In this document: positions 31,859-44,193 of the stretch, piece after piece | Numbering within the stretch: the first letter of the stretch is position 1 | How the letters are laid out: each line of letters opens with the position of its first letter | NCBI GenBank assembly: GCA_003215695.1 | Contig: QCJZ01000001.1 | Location: 1 to 64,000, forward strand | Length of the DNA: 64,000 bases | Reading direction: 5' to 3' | DNA from: Prochlorococcus sp. AG-409-J03 | GTDB taxonomy: Bacteria > Cyanobacteriota > Cyanobacteriia > PCC-6307 > Cyanobiaceae | The notes under the pieces: model-generated | Told to the model about the DNA's origin: nothing | Seen by the model: only the letters and a program-made list of their open reading frames with translations | The model's database searches: none | Position numbers and translations under genes: made by a program

Positions 31859-33534
31859 TCTTTCTAGCTAGTCAACTTCAGAGATTTGGTAGAGCCTTTA
31901 AAATTTGGTTAATATTATTAGGATTACTTTTTTATTTATGGTTTGATTCTAAAAAATGTACATATTTAAAAGGATATACCTCTGAAAGAAGAGAAAAGAG
32001 AAATACTTTAAGAGCGAAATGGCTTACAAAAGAATTAATTAAACTAGGTTCTGCATTTATAAAATTAGGCCAACTCTTATCTGCAAGAGCTGATGTTATT
32101 CCTTCTGCATGGGTTAATGAACTTACCACTTTACAAGATCGAGTTCCCCCTTTTTCATTTAACAAAGTCCAAGAAATATTAATAAAGCAACTCGGAAATT
32201 CATATAAAAAAATCATAAGTATTAACGAAATTCCAATTGGATCAGCATCCCTTGCTCAAGTTCACAAAGCCAGATTAATTAATGACAAAAACGTTATTTT
32301 AAAAGTACAAAGACCAGACATTGAAAAATTTTTCAAGCTTGACTTAGATGTGATGAATCAAGTTGCAAAAGTAGTACAAAGGATAAAGTTTTTAAGTCGA
32401 GGTAATGACTGGGTAGGTATTGCAAAAGAATCTAAGAGAGTATTAATCAGAGAACTAGATTTCCGCATTGAAGCTCAATATGCTGCAAGATTTAGACAAC
32501 AATTTATAGATGACTCAGATGTGTTAATCCCAAGTGTATTTTGGGATTTAAGTACCAGTAAAGTCTTATGCTTGGAGTATTTACCAGGAATCAAGATAAA
32601 TGATATTAAATCTCTAAAAAGTAATAATATTGATACATCTTTAATTGCAAAGATTGGAGCTACAAGTTATTTAAAGCAACTAGTTAATTACGGTTTTTTC
32701 CATGCTGATCCTCATCCTGGGAACCTAGCCGTATCAAAGGGTGGATCTCTTATTTACTATGATTTTGGGATGATGGGTTTTGTCTCTGAGCGAATTAGGG
32801 GCAGGCTCAATTCAATGATCAAAGCCGCAGCACTTGGAGATGTCAATGGACTAGTCAAAGAGCTTCAAATTGCAGGATTAATAGAGGCAAATATTGAAAT
32901 AGGTCCAGTTAGAAGATTAATAAGAATAATGTTAAATGAGGCCCTCACTCCTCCCTTTGATTCTCGCATTATAGAAAAACTTTCTGGTGACTTGTCCGAA
33001 CTAGCTTACGGAAAGCCCTTTAGAATACCAATAGAGTTGATTTTTATATTCAGAGCATTATCAACCTTTGAAGGAGTTGGAAGATATTTAGATCCCGAAT
33101 TTAATTTAATCGCAATAGCAAAACCGTTTCTCCTCCCACTCATGACCTCAAAAAGTTCAGATCCTAATGACTTGTTTAATGAATTAGGTCGCCAGGTTAG
33201 TGAAATAGGAAGTAAAGCCGTTGGCTTACCAAAAAGACTTGATGAAAATCTAGAGCGATTGGAACAAGGTGATTTACAACTACAGGTTCGAATGGGTGAA
33301 TCTGATAGACAATTGAGAAGAATGATTAATGCTCAACAAACATTAGGTAATTCTGTTCTACTCGGATCACTTGCAATATCATCAGCCCTATTAGTCTCAA
33401 CGAATAGACCTTTTTTATTTGTTATACCAATAACTTTAGGAATCCCAATAGCCCTAAGCTGGATTAAATTAAAGTTTAAGATGAGAAGCGAAAGTCGTTT
33501 AGATAAGTTTCAAGGGAAAAAATTCTATGATTAG
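31855..33534 (+). CDS. ABC1/UbiB (AarF) atypical kinase family protein
   Basis: 559 aa; FIKLGQLLSARADVIP, IPIGSASLAQVHKARL, FHADPHPGNLAVS, YYDFGMMG. Confidence 0.93.
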   Translation: MIFLASQLQRFGRAFKIWLILLGLLFYLWFDSKKCTYLKGYTSERREKRNTLRAKWLTKELIKLGSAFIKLGQLLSARADVIPSAWVNELTTLQDRVPPFSFNKVQEILIKQLGNSYKKIISINEIPIGSASLAQVHKARLINDKNVILKVQRPDIEKFFKLDLDVMNQVAKVVQRIKFLSRGNDWVGIAKESKRVLIRELDFRIEAQYAARFRQQFIDDSDVLIPSVFWDLSTSKVLCLEYLPGIKINDIKSLKSNNIDTSLIAKIGATSYLKQLVNYGFFHADPHPGNLAVSKGGSLIYYDFGMMGFVSERIRGRLNSMIKAAALGDVNGLVKELQIAGLIEANIEIGPVRRLIRIMLNEALTPPFDSRIIEKLSGDLSELAYGKPFRIPIELIFIFRALSTFEGVGRYLDPEFNLIAIAKPFLLPLMTSKSSDPNDLFNELGRQVSEIGSKAVGLPKRLDENLERLEQGDLQLQVRMGESDRQLRRMINAQQTLGNSVLLGSLAISSALLVSTNRPFLFVIPITLGIPIALSWIKLKFKMRSESRLDKFQGKKFYD

Positions 33535-33546
33535 TAATTTTTAAAC

Positions 33547-34872
<1,326 letters not shown>

Positions 34873-35000
34873 CTACATTATTCCTATATGTTCCTGAATT
34901 GCTAATCTGGCTTGCTTTCCAAGACCTAATCTATCAAATTTGTCTTAACAAAAAATACACATATACATCACTAGAGGCTCAACCAAAATCAAGCAGGGAA

Positions 35001-37817
35001 ATGACCACTTTGAATCAAAATCGATCAAAAATGAATGGAAGTCTAACTTCAGAACCAGATTCTTTCAGCGATGAAGCTTGGAATTTGTTATTGATAGCTG
35101 AACAATCAGCCAGAAGGTGGCGACATGAGAATTTAGACGTTGAACATATAATTGAAGTACTTTTTAGAAATAAAAAATTTCAAAAATATACAAAGTCATT
35201 ACCTGTAAATCATGACGAAATCAATGAAATTTTAGAAAACTTTATCGCTGAACTTCCAGTTAAGAATCAATCAGACTTGTTTATTGGAGAAGATTTAGAG
35301 ATTCTTCTTGAAACAGCTGAGGGTTTTCGCACTAGATGGGGATCTAATCAAATAGAGATATCTCATATCCTTATGGCAATTGGCAGAGACAGTCGCTTAG
35401 GGGAAGATCTTTTTTATCAAGCAGGACTCCCCAGTGAAATCCTTGAAGCGGAGTTAAGTCGCTTGCCAGCACCGAAGTCTTTTAAAAAAGCAAAACGAAA
35501 TACAACAATTCAACAAAAAGAGGAGCTATCACGAAAAGAAGAACTATCACAAAAAGATTTAAAGTCTTCTTTCTCTACAGAAAACGTCTCAAAGCATCCT
35601 AACCGCGAGCGAATTAATCCTCCCTCTGAAGAAAAAGTCAGATCAAAACAGGAACCTTTAAATCTTAATGAAACGCCAAGTGCATTAGAGTTATATGGCA
35701 AAGATCTTACAGCTGAAGCTGAGAATGGGAAATTAGACCCTGTGATTGGGAGAGAATCTGAAATAAAAGCAATTACAAAAGTTTTATCTCGAAGAGGTAA
35801 AAATAATCCCGTACTAATTGGAGCTCCAGGTGTTGGAAAAACAGCAATTGCAGAACTATTAGCTCAAAAAATCGTATATAACGAACTTCCTGCTTCTCTT
35901 CAAGGTTCACGACTAATTTCACTTGATATCGGTGCATTAATAGCGGGAGCTAAATTTCGAGGGCAATTTGAGGAACGCTTTAGATCATTATTAAGTGAAA
36001 TTAGCAATAGTGAAAAAGGAGTAATTTTATTTATTGACGAGTTACACACAATTATAAGTAAAGACAGATCAAATCCTGATGCTGGTAGCCTATTAAAACC
36101 ATTATTAGCCAGTGGAGATTTACGTTGTATTGGTGCAACAACACCTGAAAATTATAGACGTACGGTTGAAAAAGATCTTGCACTTAATAGACGATTTCAG
36201 CAAGTGTTAATCAAAGAGCCAAGTTTAAATTTAAGTTTGGAAATTTTAAAAGGAGTTAAAGAAAATTATGAGATCCATCATGGTGTAACTATTACTAATG
36301 AAGCACTAATCACAGCAAATCGCTTAGCCCATAGATATATTAGTGATAAATGCCTACCTGATAAAGCTATCGACTTGATAGACGAGGCTTCTGCTCAAGT
36401 AAAAATCGAATCTTCATCAAAACCAAAGATCATAGAAAAAAAAGAATCTCAAATTAATCATTTAGATTCATCAATCATGAATGCAAACAAAGAGACAACA
36501 TTAGAGACTATTAACAATCTTGAAGAGAAAAGAGATTTGCTCCTTGATGAGCTTGTTCAAATAAAACAACAATGGCAAAGTCAAATTGAAAGATCAGCTG
36601 TATTACGAAAACTAAAGAAAAAAGTTGAAGAATTAAACAATTTAATAAGAGAAGCCGATATCTCAGGTGATTTTGAAGAAGTGGAGAGGCTTAGATATGA
36701 GGAGCTATATCAAATTAAAGAAAGAATCAATGAAATCGAGTTTTCTATTCAAGAGGACAATACCTATGGAAATTACTTACTAACAGACCAAGTTGACCCA
36801 GAAGACATAGCTGATGTTGTCTCAAGATGGACAGGAATTCCTGTGAGAAAAGTATTGTCGGGTGAAAGACAAAAACTTTTAAATTTAGAGAAAGACTTAG
36901 AAAAAAAAGTTATTGGTCAATTAAATGCTGTACAAGCTGTTGCAGCAGCAATTCGCAGAGCGAGGGCTGGGATGCAAGATATAAGAAGGCCCATAGGATC
37001 ATTTCTTTTCCTTGGCCCTACAGGTGTTGGAAAAACAGAGCTCGCCAAATCGCTTGCAAATTCTTTATTTGATGAGGAGGATGCTTTATTGAGACTTGAC
37101 ATGAGTGAATATATGGAGAGGAATGCCGTTTCAAGACTGTTGGGTGCACCTCCTGGATACGTGGGATACGAAGAAGGTGGGCAATTAACGGAGGCAATTA
37201 GAAAAAGACCTTATTCAGTTTTGCTACTTGATGAGATTGAAAAAGCTCATCAAGAAGTTTTCAATATCCTTTTACAGGTTTTAGATGATGGAAGACTTAC
37301 CGATTCTCAAGGTAGAACAGTAGATTTTAGAAATACAGTTATTGTTATGACCAGTAATCTGGCTAGCAAAGCAATCTTAAATAATTCACTTAAAGTCCAA
37401 AGCGAAAATTCAAATAAAAAAATTCTTGCACAAGAATTAGATCAAAAAATCAACGAGGCCCTAACGAAATATTTTCGACCAGAGTTTTTGAACCGCATTG
37501 ATGAAGTAATAAGATTTAATCCACTAAAACCCGAAAGTTTGGAAGAAATAGTAAAACTTCAACTTGATGAATTAAAGAAGCTTCTCAAGAACCAAGGATT
37601 AGATCTTTATATTGACGAAAACACAATTAAAACACTTGCTGAGGAAGGCTACGAACCTGAATACGGGGCCAGGCCGCTAAGAAGAGTGATTAGAAGAAGA
37701 TTAGAAAACCCATTAGCGACACAAATTCTAGAAGAGGCTTTTGAAGATGCAAAATCAATTAGGGTTGAGACTAAAGATGACGAGTCTAAAAAACTTCTTT
37801 TTTTAATTGATAACTAA
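35001..37817 (+). CDS. ClpB/Hsp100-type AAA+ chaperone paralog
   Basis: two Walker A motifs GAPGVGKTAIAE and GPTGVGKTELAK, ClpB-type middle coiled coil; start taken at MTTLNQNRSK. Confidence 0.92.
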   Translation: MTTLNQNRSKMNGSLTSEPDSFSDEAWNLLLIAEQSARRWRHENLDVEHIIEVLFRNKKFQKYTKSLPVNHDEINEILENFIAELPVKNQSDLFIGEDLEILLETAEGFRTRWGSNQIEISHILMAIGRDSRLGEDLFYQAGLPSEILEAELSRLPAPKSFKKAKRNTTIQQKEELSRKEELSQKDLKSSFSTENVSKHPNRERINPPSEEKVRSKQEPLNLNETPSALELYGKDLTAEAENGKLDPVIGRESEIKAITKVLSRRGKNNPVLIGAPGVGKTAIAELLAQKIVYNELPASLQGSRLISLDIGALIAGAKFRGQFEERFRSLLSEISNSEKGVILFIDELHTIISKDRSNPDAGSLLKPLLASGDLRCIGATTPENYRRTVEKDLALNRRFQQVLIKEPSLNLSLEILKGVKENYEIHHGVTITNEALITANRLAHRYISDKCLPDKAIDLIDEASAQVKIESSSKPKIIEKKESQINHLDSSIMNANKETTLETINNLEEKRDLLLDELVQIKQQWQSQIERSAVLRKLKKKVEELNNLIREADISGDFEEVERLRYEELYQIKERINEIEFSIQEDNTYGNYLLTDQVDPEDIADVVSRWTGIPVRKVLSGERQKLLNLEKDLEKKVIGQLNAVQAVAAAIRRARAGMQDIRRPIGSFLFLGPTGVGKTELAKSLANSLFDEEDALLRLDMSEYMERNAVSRLLGAPPGYVGYEEGGQLTEAIRKRPYSVLLLDEIEKAHQEVFNILLQVLDDGRLTDSQGRTVDFRNTVIVMTSNLASKAILNNSLKVQSENSNKKILAQELDQKINEALTKYFRPEFLNRIDEVIRFNPLKPESLEEIVKLQLDELKKLLKNQGLDLYIDENTIKTLAEEGYEPEYGARPLRRVIRRRLENPLATQILEEAFEDAKSIRVETKDDESKKLLFLIDN

Positions 37818-37888
37818 TTTTTCAAACATCAGTTAGTGTAGGTTTATAGCCATTCTTTCAAAAGTAACTTCCTTTTAGACTTCCCACA

Positions 37889-38131
37889 GTGACAAGTCCA
37901 ACCTCTCAAGAGGATCAAGACAAGGTAATTCCTACAAAAAAGGAAAAGACTGCCTTAAAAAAAAGTTTTTTATCCTCTACAATCGATGAAATGAAACTCG
38001 TTGTATGGCCCACACGCCAACAACTTTTCAGCGAATCTGTTTCTGTGATTTTAATGGTCACTTTATCAGCCGTATCAATCGCCGCTGTAAGCCGTTTTTA
38101 TGGATGGGCTGCCACTCAGATTTTCCGCTGA
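37889..38131 (+). CDS. secE: preprotein translocase subunit SecE (GTG start)
   Basis: 80 aa; STIDEMKLVVWPTRQQLFSESVSVI, adjacent to nusG. Confidence 0.93.
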   Translation: MTSPTSQEDQDKVIPTKKEKTALKKSFLSSTIDEMKLVVWPTRQQLFSESVSVILMVTLSAVSIAAVSRFYGWAATQIFR

Positions 38132-38173
38132 GTTGATTAACCTAAATTTTTAAACCACTCACAATTTTTTCCA

Positions 38174-38842
38174 GTGTCAGATATTGAAACCACCCCTACT
38201 GAGGATTCAAAAATAATTGATAGATCAGAATTAGTTGAGAATGATCAATCACATTTTGCACCTCAAACAGTAAAAACTAATATTGCACGTTGGTACGCTA
38301 TACAAGTTGCCTCAAGTTGCGAGAAAAAGGTAAAAGCGACACTAGAACAAAGAGCAATCACTCTTGGAGTTAGTGACAGAATTATTGAGATAGAAATTCC
38401 TCAAACTCCAGCAGTGAAGCTAAAAAAAGATGGCAGCAGGCAGACCACAGAAGAAAAAGTTTTTCCTGGTTATGTGCTGGTTCGTATGGTCTTAGATGAA
38501 GACACAATGATGGCAGTTAGGAGCACTCCAAATGTAATTAATTTTGTTGGTGCAGAGGACCGCAGGGCTACTGGTAAATCACGCGGGCATATCAAACCCC
38601 GCCCTCTGAGCAGACAAGAGGTTAATAGAATCTTTAAACGAGCAGCGGAAAAGAAAACTGTTGTCAAGTTGGATGTAGAAGAAGGCGATCAGATTGTTGT
38701 CACCTCAGGTCCTTTTAAAGATTTCCAAGGAGAAGTAATCGAAGTTTCAGGAGAAAGAAACAAACTCAAAGCTCTTTTATCAATTTTTGGAAGAGAAACT
38801 CCTGTTGAGCTGGAATTTTCTCAAATAACTAAACAAAATTGA
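38174..38842 (+). CDS. nusG: transcription termination/antitermination factor NusG (GTG start)
   Basis: 222 aa; WYAIQVASSCEKKV, FPGYVLVRM, KOW EGDQIVVTSGPFKDFQGEV. Confidence 0.96.
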   Translation: MSDIETTPTEDSKIIDRSELVENDQSHFAPQTVKTNIARWYAIQVASSCEKKVKATLEQRAITLGVSDRIIEIEIPQTPAVKLKKDGSRQTTEEKVFPGYVLVRMVLDEDTMMAVRSTPNVINFVGAEDRRATGKSRGHIKPRPLSRQEVNRIFKRAAEKKTVVKLDVEEGDQIVVTSGPFKDFQGEVIEVSGERNKLKALLSIFGRETPVELEFSQITKQN

Positions 38843-38944
38843 TTTTTAATTTCCTTTTGCTGTCTGGTCAGTCTAGGAGTTAAGTTTATTAGATAATTTG
38901 TCTGATTAGTTTCAGATTTTCCGCATTAGTTCAATTTTCCGCCG

Positions 38945-39370
38945 ATGGCAAAGAAAGTAGTAGCCCTGATCAAGTTGGCCTTACAGGCTGGTAAAGCCAA
39001 CCCAGCTCCTCCCGTTGGACCTGCGCTCGGTCAACACGGGGTAAATATCATGGCTTTTTGCAAGGAGTACAATTCGCGCACGCAAGACAAAGCTGGCTTT
39101 GTAATCCCTGTAGAAATATCAGTTTTCGAAGATAGAAGTTTTACTTTCATAACAAAAACCCCTCCTGCTTCGGTTTTGATAACTAAGGCAGCTGGCATTC
39201 CGAAAGGATCAGGAGAGTCAGCGAAAGGAACTGCTGGTTCCATTAGCAAGAGTCAACTTGAGGAAATTGCTAAAACAAAACTTCCAGATCTCAATTGCAG
39301 TAGCATCGAATCAGCAATGAAAGTTATAGAAGGTACTGCCAAAAATATGGGAGTTTCCATAAAGGACTAA
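38945..39370 (+). CDS. rplK: 50S ribosomal protein L11
   Basis: [33 protein letters not shown]. Confidence 0.98.
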   Translation: MAKKVVALIKLALQAGKANPAPPVGPALGQHGVNIMAFCKEYNSRTQDKAGFVIPVEISVFEDRSFTFITKTPPASVLITKAAGIPKGSGESAKGTAGSISKSQLEEIAKTKLPDLNCSSIESAMKVIEGTAKNMGVSIKD

Positions 39371-39403
39371 TCGATCGTAAAATTATTAAATGTTCTCTTA
39401 CAA

Positions 39404-39432
39404 GGGGGAGACTTAATAGTCGCAAGAACCCC
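39404..39432 (+). promoter_or_regulatory. candidate L1-binding/autoregulatory hairpin upstream of rplA
   Basis: gggggagacttaatagtcgcaagaacccc: GACT/AGTC inner stem, GGGG/CCCC outer stem with asymmetric 3' internal loop. Confidence 0.35.
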
Positions 39433-39440
39433 AATTTATT

Positions 39441-40148
39441 ATGAAAAATTTTTCTAAAAGAATGACAACGTTGCTTTCCAAAGTGGAACAACGTTCATAT
39501 TCTCCAATTGAAGCTATAAAGCTTGTAAAGGAAAATGCCAATGCTAAATTCGATGAAACTATTGAAGCTCATATAAGACTTGGTATTGATCCGAAATATA
39601 CTGATCAACAACTTAGGACGACCGTTGCCTTACCCAGTGGGACAGGTCAGCAAGTACGAATAGCAGTAGTAACTCGTGGTGAAAAAGTTGCTGAGGCGAC
39701 TAAAGCAGGCGCTGATTTGGCTGGAGAGGAGGATTTAGTTGATTCAATCAACAAAGGAGAAATGGACTTTGATCTTCTAATTTCAACTCCAGATATGATG
39801 CCCAAAGTAGCCAAACTCGGAAGAGTGCTTGGGCCTAGAGGGCTTATGCCTAATCCAAAAGCAGGAACAGTTACGACCGATCTAGCAGGCGCTATTAAAG
39901 AATTTAAAGCGGGAAAACTTGAATTCAGGGCAGACAAAGCAGGAATTGTTCATGTTCGATTTGGTAAGGCAAGTTTTTCGGAGGAGGCACTCCTTGAAAA
40001 TTTAAAGACATTGCAATTAACAATAGAAAAGAATAAACCAAGTGGAGCAAAAGGTAAGTTCTGGAGAAGCTTTTTTATTACATCCACCATGGGACCATCA
40101 GTAGAAGTAGATATCAACGAATTACAAGACTTACAAAAGGAAAAGTGA
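39441..40148 (+). CDS. rplA: 50S ribosomal protein L1
   Basis: 235 aa; [20 protein letters not shown]. Confidence 0.98.
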   Translation: MKNFSKRMTTLLSKVEQRSYSPIEAIKLVKENANAKFDETIEAHIRLGIDPKYTDQQLRTTVALPSGTGQQVRIAVVTRGEKVAEATKAGADLAGEEDLVDSINKGEMDFDLLISTPDMMPKVAKLGRVLGPRGLMPNPKAGTVTTDLAGAIKEFKAGKLEFRADKAGIVHVRFGKASFSEEALLENLKTLQLTIEKNKPSGAKGKFWRSFFITSTMGPSVEVDINELQDLQKEK

Positions 40149-40164
40149 CCCTTTTTGTTGTAAA

Positions 40165-40290
40165 TTAGATTTGTGGCCTAGCCACAAGGGCATGCGCCCA
40201 GCCAAAGACAGCAGGTCTGATTAATTAAACCTATCGTTTAATTAAATCTATAAACCCCGCCGAGGCATATGCAGGGTTTTATCTTTTTGG
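40165..40290 (+). ncRNA. ribosomal protein L10 leader-like RNA
   Basis: Between rplA and rplJ; stems gtggc/gccac, gggc/gccc, ttaattaaac/gtttaattaa and ccccgccgaggcatatgcaggg element; boundaries approximate. Confidence 0.7.
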
Positions 40291-40370
40291 ATTGAATCAT
40301 TAGCGGCCTCGATTCCCAAAGGGGAATATGGCCGCATGTCCAGTTCTTCCCCCGATTCGATCCAATTATT

Positions 40371-40898
40371 ATGGGCCGCACGCTGGAAAGCAAAAAACAG
40401 ATCGTCAAAACAATAGAGGATCTCCTAGATAACTCTGAGATGGCTTTAGTTCTTGATTACAAGGGCTTATCCACAAAAGAGATGTCTGACTTGCGCTCAA
40501 GATTGCAAAAAAGCGATGGCGTCTGCAAGGTCACTAAAAACACCTTAATGCGTCAAGCCATAAAGGGAAAAGATTCCTGGACTGGTTTGAATTCATTGCT
40601 TACTGGAACTAACGCCTTTGTTTTAATCAAAGGAGATGTTGGGAGTGCTGTTAAAGCTGTACAAGCATTTCAAAAGGAAACTCAAAAATCTGAGACGAAA
40701 GGTGGTCTTTTCGAAGGCAAACTTTTATCACAAGATGAAATCAAAGCGATTGCAAAACTTCCTAGCAAGGAAGCACTTATGGGACAAATTGCTGGTGCTA
40801 TGAATTCCATAACAAGCAAAATCGCTATTGGCATAAATGAGGTCCCCTCTGGACTTGCAAGGTCTCTTAAACAACATTCTGAGAGTAGCGAGAGCTGA
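40371..40898 (+). CDS. rplJ: 50S ribosomal protein L10
   Basis: 175 aa; [27 protein letters not shown]. Confidence 0.97.
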   Translation: MGRTLESKKQIVKTIEDLLDNSEMALVLDYKGLSTKEMSDLRSRLQKSDGVCKVTKNTLMRQAIKGKDSWTGLNSLLTGTNAFVLIKGDVGSAVKAVQAFQKETQKSETKGGLFEGKLLSQDEIKAIAKLPSKEALMGQIAGAMNSITSKIAIGINEVPSGLARSLKQHSESSES

Positions 40899-40950
40899 TA
40901 CTCCTTATTTAACAATTTGTTTTCTACTTACTTAGTTGCTGATTTAAACC

Positions 40951-41346
40951 ATGTCTGCAAAAACCGATGAAATCTTAGATTCATTAAAAAGCCTCTCTTT
41001 GCTTGAAGCTTCAGAGCTTGTTAAGCAAATAGAAGAAGCTTTTGGTGTATCTGCTGCCGCATCTGCTGGAGTTGTCATGGCAGCTCCAGGAGCTGCTGCT
41101 GGTGGCGATGCTGCTGATGCTGCCGAAGAAAAAACCGAATTTGAGGTAGTTTTAGAGAGCTTTGAAGCTTCAGCTAAAATCAAAGTCCTTAAAGAAGTTC
41201 GAAATGCCACAGGTTTAGGCCTTGGCGAAGCAAAAGCACTAGTTGAAGCTGCTCCTAAAACAATAAAAGAGGGCGCATCAAAAGAAGATGCGGATGCTTT
41301 AAAGAAAGCAATCGAGGCTGTTGGAGGAAAAGTAACTTTAAAATAA
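40951..41346 (+). CDS. rplL: 50S ribosomal protein L7/L12
   Basis: C-terminal [46 protein letters not shown]. Confidence 0.98.
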   Translation: MSAKTDEILDSLKSLSLLEASELVKQIEEAFGVSAAASAGVVMAAPGAAAGGDAADAAEEKTEFEVVLESFEASAKIKVLKEVRNATGLGLGEAKALVEAAPKTIKEGASKEDADALKKAIEAVGGKVTLK

Positions 41347-41384
41347 ATATCGTTACTGGAAAAACACCCTTTTTCTGCTTATAT

Positions 41385-41413
41385 AAAACCGGTCTATTCA
41401 GACCGGTTTTTTT
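41385..41413 (+). terminator. strong intrinsic terminator after rplL
   Basis: aaaaccggtc-tattca-gaccggtttt plus T-run, 10-bp stem. Confidence 0.9.
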
Positions 41414-41899
41414 ATGTCTCAAGAAGAAAAATTTGCCATTACTGCAGCGACTGATGGTGCATGTAGTGGTAATCCTGGTCCAGGTGGCTGGGGAGCATTA
41501 ATTAGATTCCAAGATGGAAGCGAGTTGGAATTCGGGGGATTTAGCCCTGAGACAACAAACAATCGCATGGAATTACAGGCAGCCTTATTTGTTCTGGAAA
41601 AATTAAAAAAATTAAAATTTGATCCTTCAATAACCATTAAAACTGATAGCAAATACTTAATTGATGGAATGGAAAAATGGATGTCAAATTGGAAAAAGAA
41701 AGGCTGGAAAACCGCTTCTGGCAAACCAGTTCTAAATCAAGATTTATGGAAAGCTCTTGACCACCCTGATCTACCAAAAATCAAACTTCAATATGTCAAA
41801 GGTCATAGCGGAGAGAAAGATAATGATAGAGTCGATGCCATTGCGGTAGCTTTTTCAAAAGGTAGAAAAATACAACTAAAAGATGTTGTCAAAAAATAA
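41414..41899 (+). CDS. rnhA: ribonuclease HI
   Basis: 161 aa; [51 protein letters not shown]. Confidence 0.95.
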   Translation: MSQEEKFAITAATDGACSGNPGPGGWGALIRFQDGSELEFGGFSPETTNNRMELQAALFVLEKLKKLKFDPSITIKTDSKYLIDGMEKWMSNWKKKGWKTASGKPVLNQDLWKALDHPDLPKIKLQYVKGHSGEKDNDRVDAIAVAFSKGRKIQLKDVVKK

Positions 41900-43049
41900 A
41901 AAAAACAACTTATACAATATTCTTCTTGGCCAGCTTCTCTCTCAAGACGAGGGTATTGATGAAGAAATACTTACTAATTCCGCTCTTAATGCAATTAAAT
42001 TCGCATCAATAAATAGAAATTTTCCAATAATTTCTAATATTCTTTTAAAAGCATCAAGTGGTTTGCAAAGAAATAATTCAAGACTAAATCAAATTGTTTT
42101 TGGCTCTCACTTTAAAAACCCTATAGGCCTTGCCGCTGGCTTTGATAAAAACGGAGTAGGTGCAGGTCTTTGGAATTATTTTGGATTTGGTTTCGCCGAA
42201 TTAGGAACTATTACTTGGCATGCCCAAAAAGGCAATCCAAAACCCAGACTCTTCAGAATTGCAAAAGAAAAAGCTGCATTGAATCGAATGGGATTCAATA
42301 ACCAAGGAGCAGAAAAATTTTTAAGAACCATAGAAAAACAACAAATCCCTGAACCAGGTAAAAGACCTTGTGTTCTAGGTATAAATTTAGGAAAGTCTAA
42401 AATCACCCCTCTTAATGAAGCCCATAAAGACTATTTCTCATCGCTAAGACTATTAGCTCCTTTATCAGACTATGCAGTTATCAATGTTAGTTCGCCTAAT
42501 ACCCCAGGTCTTCGTTCATTACAAGGCACTAAACAAATAGAAAAATTAATTAGGACGCTTAAAGATTTATCCAATTGTCCTCCCCTACTTGTAAAAATTG
42601 CTCCAGATCTATCAAATGAAGAAATAGATGAAATTGGAAGAGTTGCGATTGATAATGGTATTGATGGAATCATTGCGATCAATACAAGCTTAAATCGATT
42701 TAATTTAAAAAACCTAAAAATCAAAACTGGAAATACTCTTGAACAAGAGAATGGAGGCTTAAGTGGACTTCCTTTGCAACAAAGAGGACTAGAAGTAATT
42801 CGAAGACTAAGAATTAGTACTAATAATAATTTACCTCTGATTGGAGTAGGTGGAATCAGTTCAGCCAAAACAGCTTGGGAGAGAATTGCCGCTGGGGCAT
42901 CCTTAGTTCAAGTTTATACTGGTTGGATATATGAGGGACCAAATTTAGTTCCTGATATTTTAGATGGATTAAATTTGCAAATGGAAAAGCACGGATTCCA
43001 AAATATTAAAGAGGTAATCGGTTCCGAAGAGCCATGGAAATACAAGTAA
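41883..43049 (+). CDS. pyrD: dihydroorotate dehydrogenase (quinone), class 2
   Basis: 388 aa; [42 protein letters not shown]. Confidence 0.96.
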   Translation: MLSKNKKNNLYNILLGQLLSQDEGIDEEILTNSALNAIKFASINRNFPIISNILLKASSGLQRNNSRLNQIVFGSHFKNPIGLAAGFDKNGVGAGLWNYFGFGFAELGTITWHAQKGNPKPRLFRIAKEKAALNRMGFNNQGAEKFLRTIEKQQIPEPGKRPCVLGINLGKSKITPLNEAHKDYFSSLRLLAPLSDYAVINVSSPNTPGLRSLQGTKQIEKLIRTLKDLSNCPPLLVKIAPDLSNEEIDEIGRVAIDNGIDGIIAINTSLNRFNLKNLKIKTGNTLEQENGGLSGLPLQQRGLEVIRRLRISTNNNLPLIGVGGISSAKTAWERIAAGASLVQVYTGWIYEGPNLVPDILDGLNLQMEKHGFQNIKEVIGSEEPWKYK

Positions 43050-43107
43050 AATTATTCAATAAATAATTATAATTATCTCTTAAAATAAACATAATATTTT
43101 CCTAAAC

Positions 43108-44193
43108 ATGCTTAAATCAGACTTTGAAAGTCATGGAGGCAATATTGAAAAAGAAGCTAGAGAGTTAGGTTTAGATCAAGAAAGTATAATCGATGCAAGT
43201 GCATCAATAGTCCCTTTCAAATTACCTAAAAAGTTAAATAAATATCTTGTTAATAGCATAAACAATGGATCAATCAGATTTTATCCAGATAGAAGTTATT
43301 TTGAACTCAGAAATTCTATTTCAAAATGGCATAATATTGATCCTTCAATGATATTGCCTGGCAATGGGGCCTCTGAATTATTTACTTGGGCAGCAAGAGA
43401 TGCAAGCTTGAATGGTATTAGTTCTTTACCTTCGCCTGGTTTTGGAGACTATCAAAGAGCTTTAAGCTGCTGGAATGCAGCTTATATACATAGTCCTTTA
43501 CCATTGACTTGGACTAATAGCAATCCTCAACCATTTCCAATTGAACCAAAAACTAATGTCTTATGGATAACAAATCCACACAATCCAACTGGACAATTAT
43601 GGAGTCGTTCTTCAATAAAAGATTTATTAGCTAATTATAAACTTGTAATTTGCGACGAAGCATTTATTTCTATTACACCAGGAGGTGAAAATCAATCAAT
43701 AATAGATCTAACTAAAAGTTATAAAAATCTAGTTGTAATAAGAAGTTTAACTAAGTTTATTGGCATTGCTGGATTAAGGATTGGATACGCAGTTTCAAGC
43801 GCAGATAGATTATTAAAATGGAAAAAGATAAGAGATCCATGGCCAGTCAATACACTAGCAATAAATGCAACTAATTTAATCATGAAAGACTCTAAAATGC
43901 ATAAAAAAAGATTAAAGAAAATCCACAAATGGGTAGTAGAAGAAGGAAACTGGTTACATCAAAATTTATTAGATTTTTCTACTGTCAAGCCTCTACCATC
44001 AGTTACAAACTTTCAATTAATTAAAAGTGATAGTTCTATATTAAATCTTATTGAGAATTTAAAAAGAAGAGGAATTTTACTTAGAGACTGTAGATCATTT
44101 TCAAATCTAGGTAAAAACTGGATCAGAATAAGTCTCCAAAAAAGAAAACAAAATATTCAAATAATAAACACATTAAAAGATTATATTAACTAA
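43108..44193 (+). CDS. class I/II PLP aminotransferase, threonine-phosphate decarboxylase (CobD/CobC)-like
   Basis: 361 aa; WITNPHNPTGQLW, VICDEAF, RSLTKFIGIAGLRIGYAV. Confidence 0.85.
   Translation: MLKSDFESHGGNIEKEARELGLDQESIIDASASIVPFKLPKKLNKYLVNSINNGSIRFYPDRSYFELRNSISKWHNIDPSMILPGNGASELFTWAARDASLNGISSLPSPGFGDYQRALSCWNAAYIHSPLPLTWTNSNPQPFPIEPKTNVLWITNPHNPTGQLWSRSSIKDLLANYKLVICDEAFISITPGGENQSIIDLTKSYKNLVVIRSLTKFIGIAGLRIGYAVSSADRLLKWKKIRDPWPVNTLAINATNLIMKDSKMHKKRLKKIHKWVVEEGNWLHQNLLDFSTVKPLPSVTNFQLIKSDSSILNLIENLKRRGILLRDCRSFSNLGKNWIRISLQKRKQNIQIINTLKDYIN

Noticed and set aside
40944-41210. 88-aa minus-strand ORF antisense to rplL (Ala-rich)
   Set aside because: Shadow of the Ala/Gly-rich L7/L12 hinge
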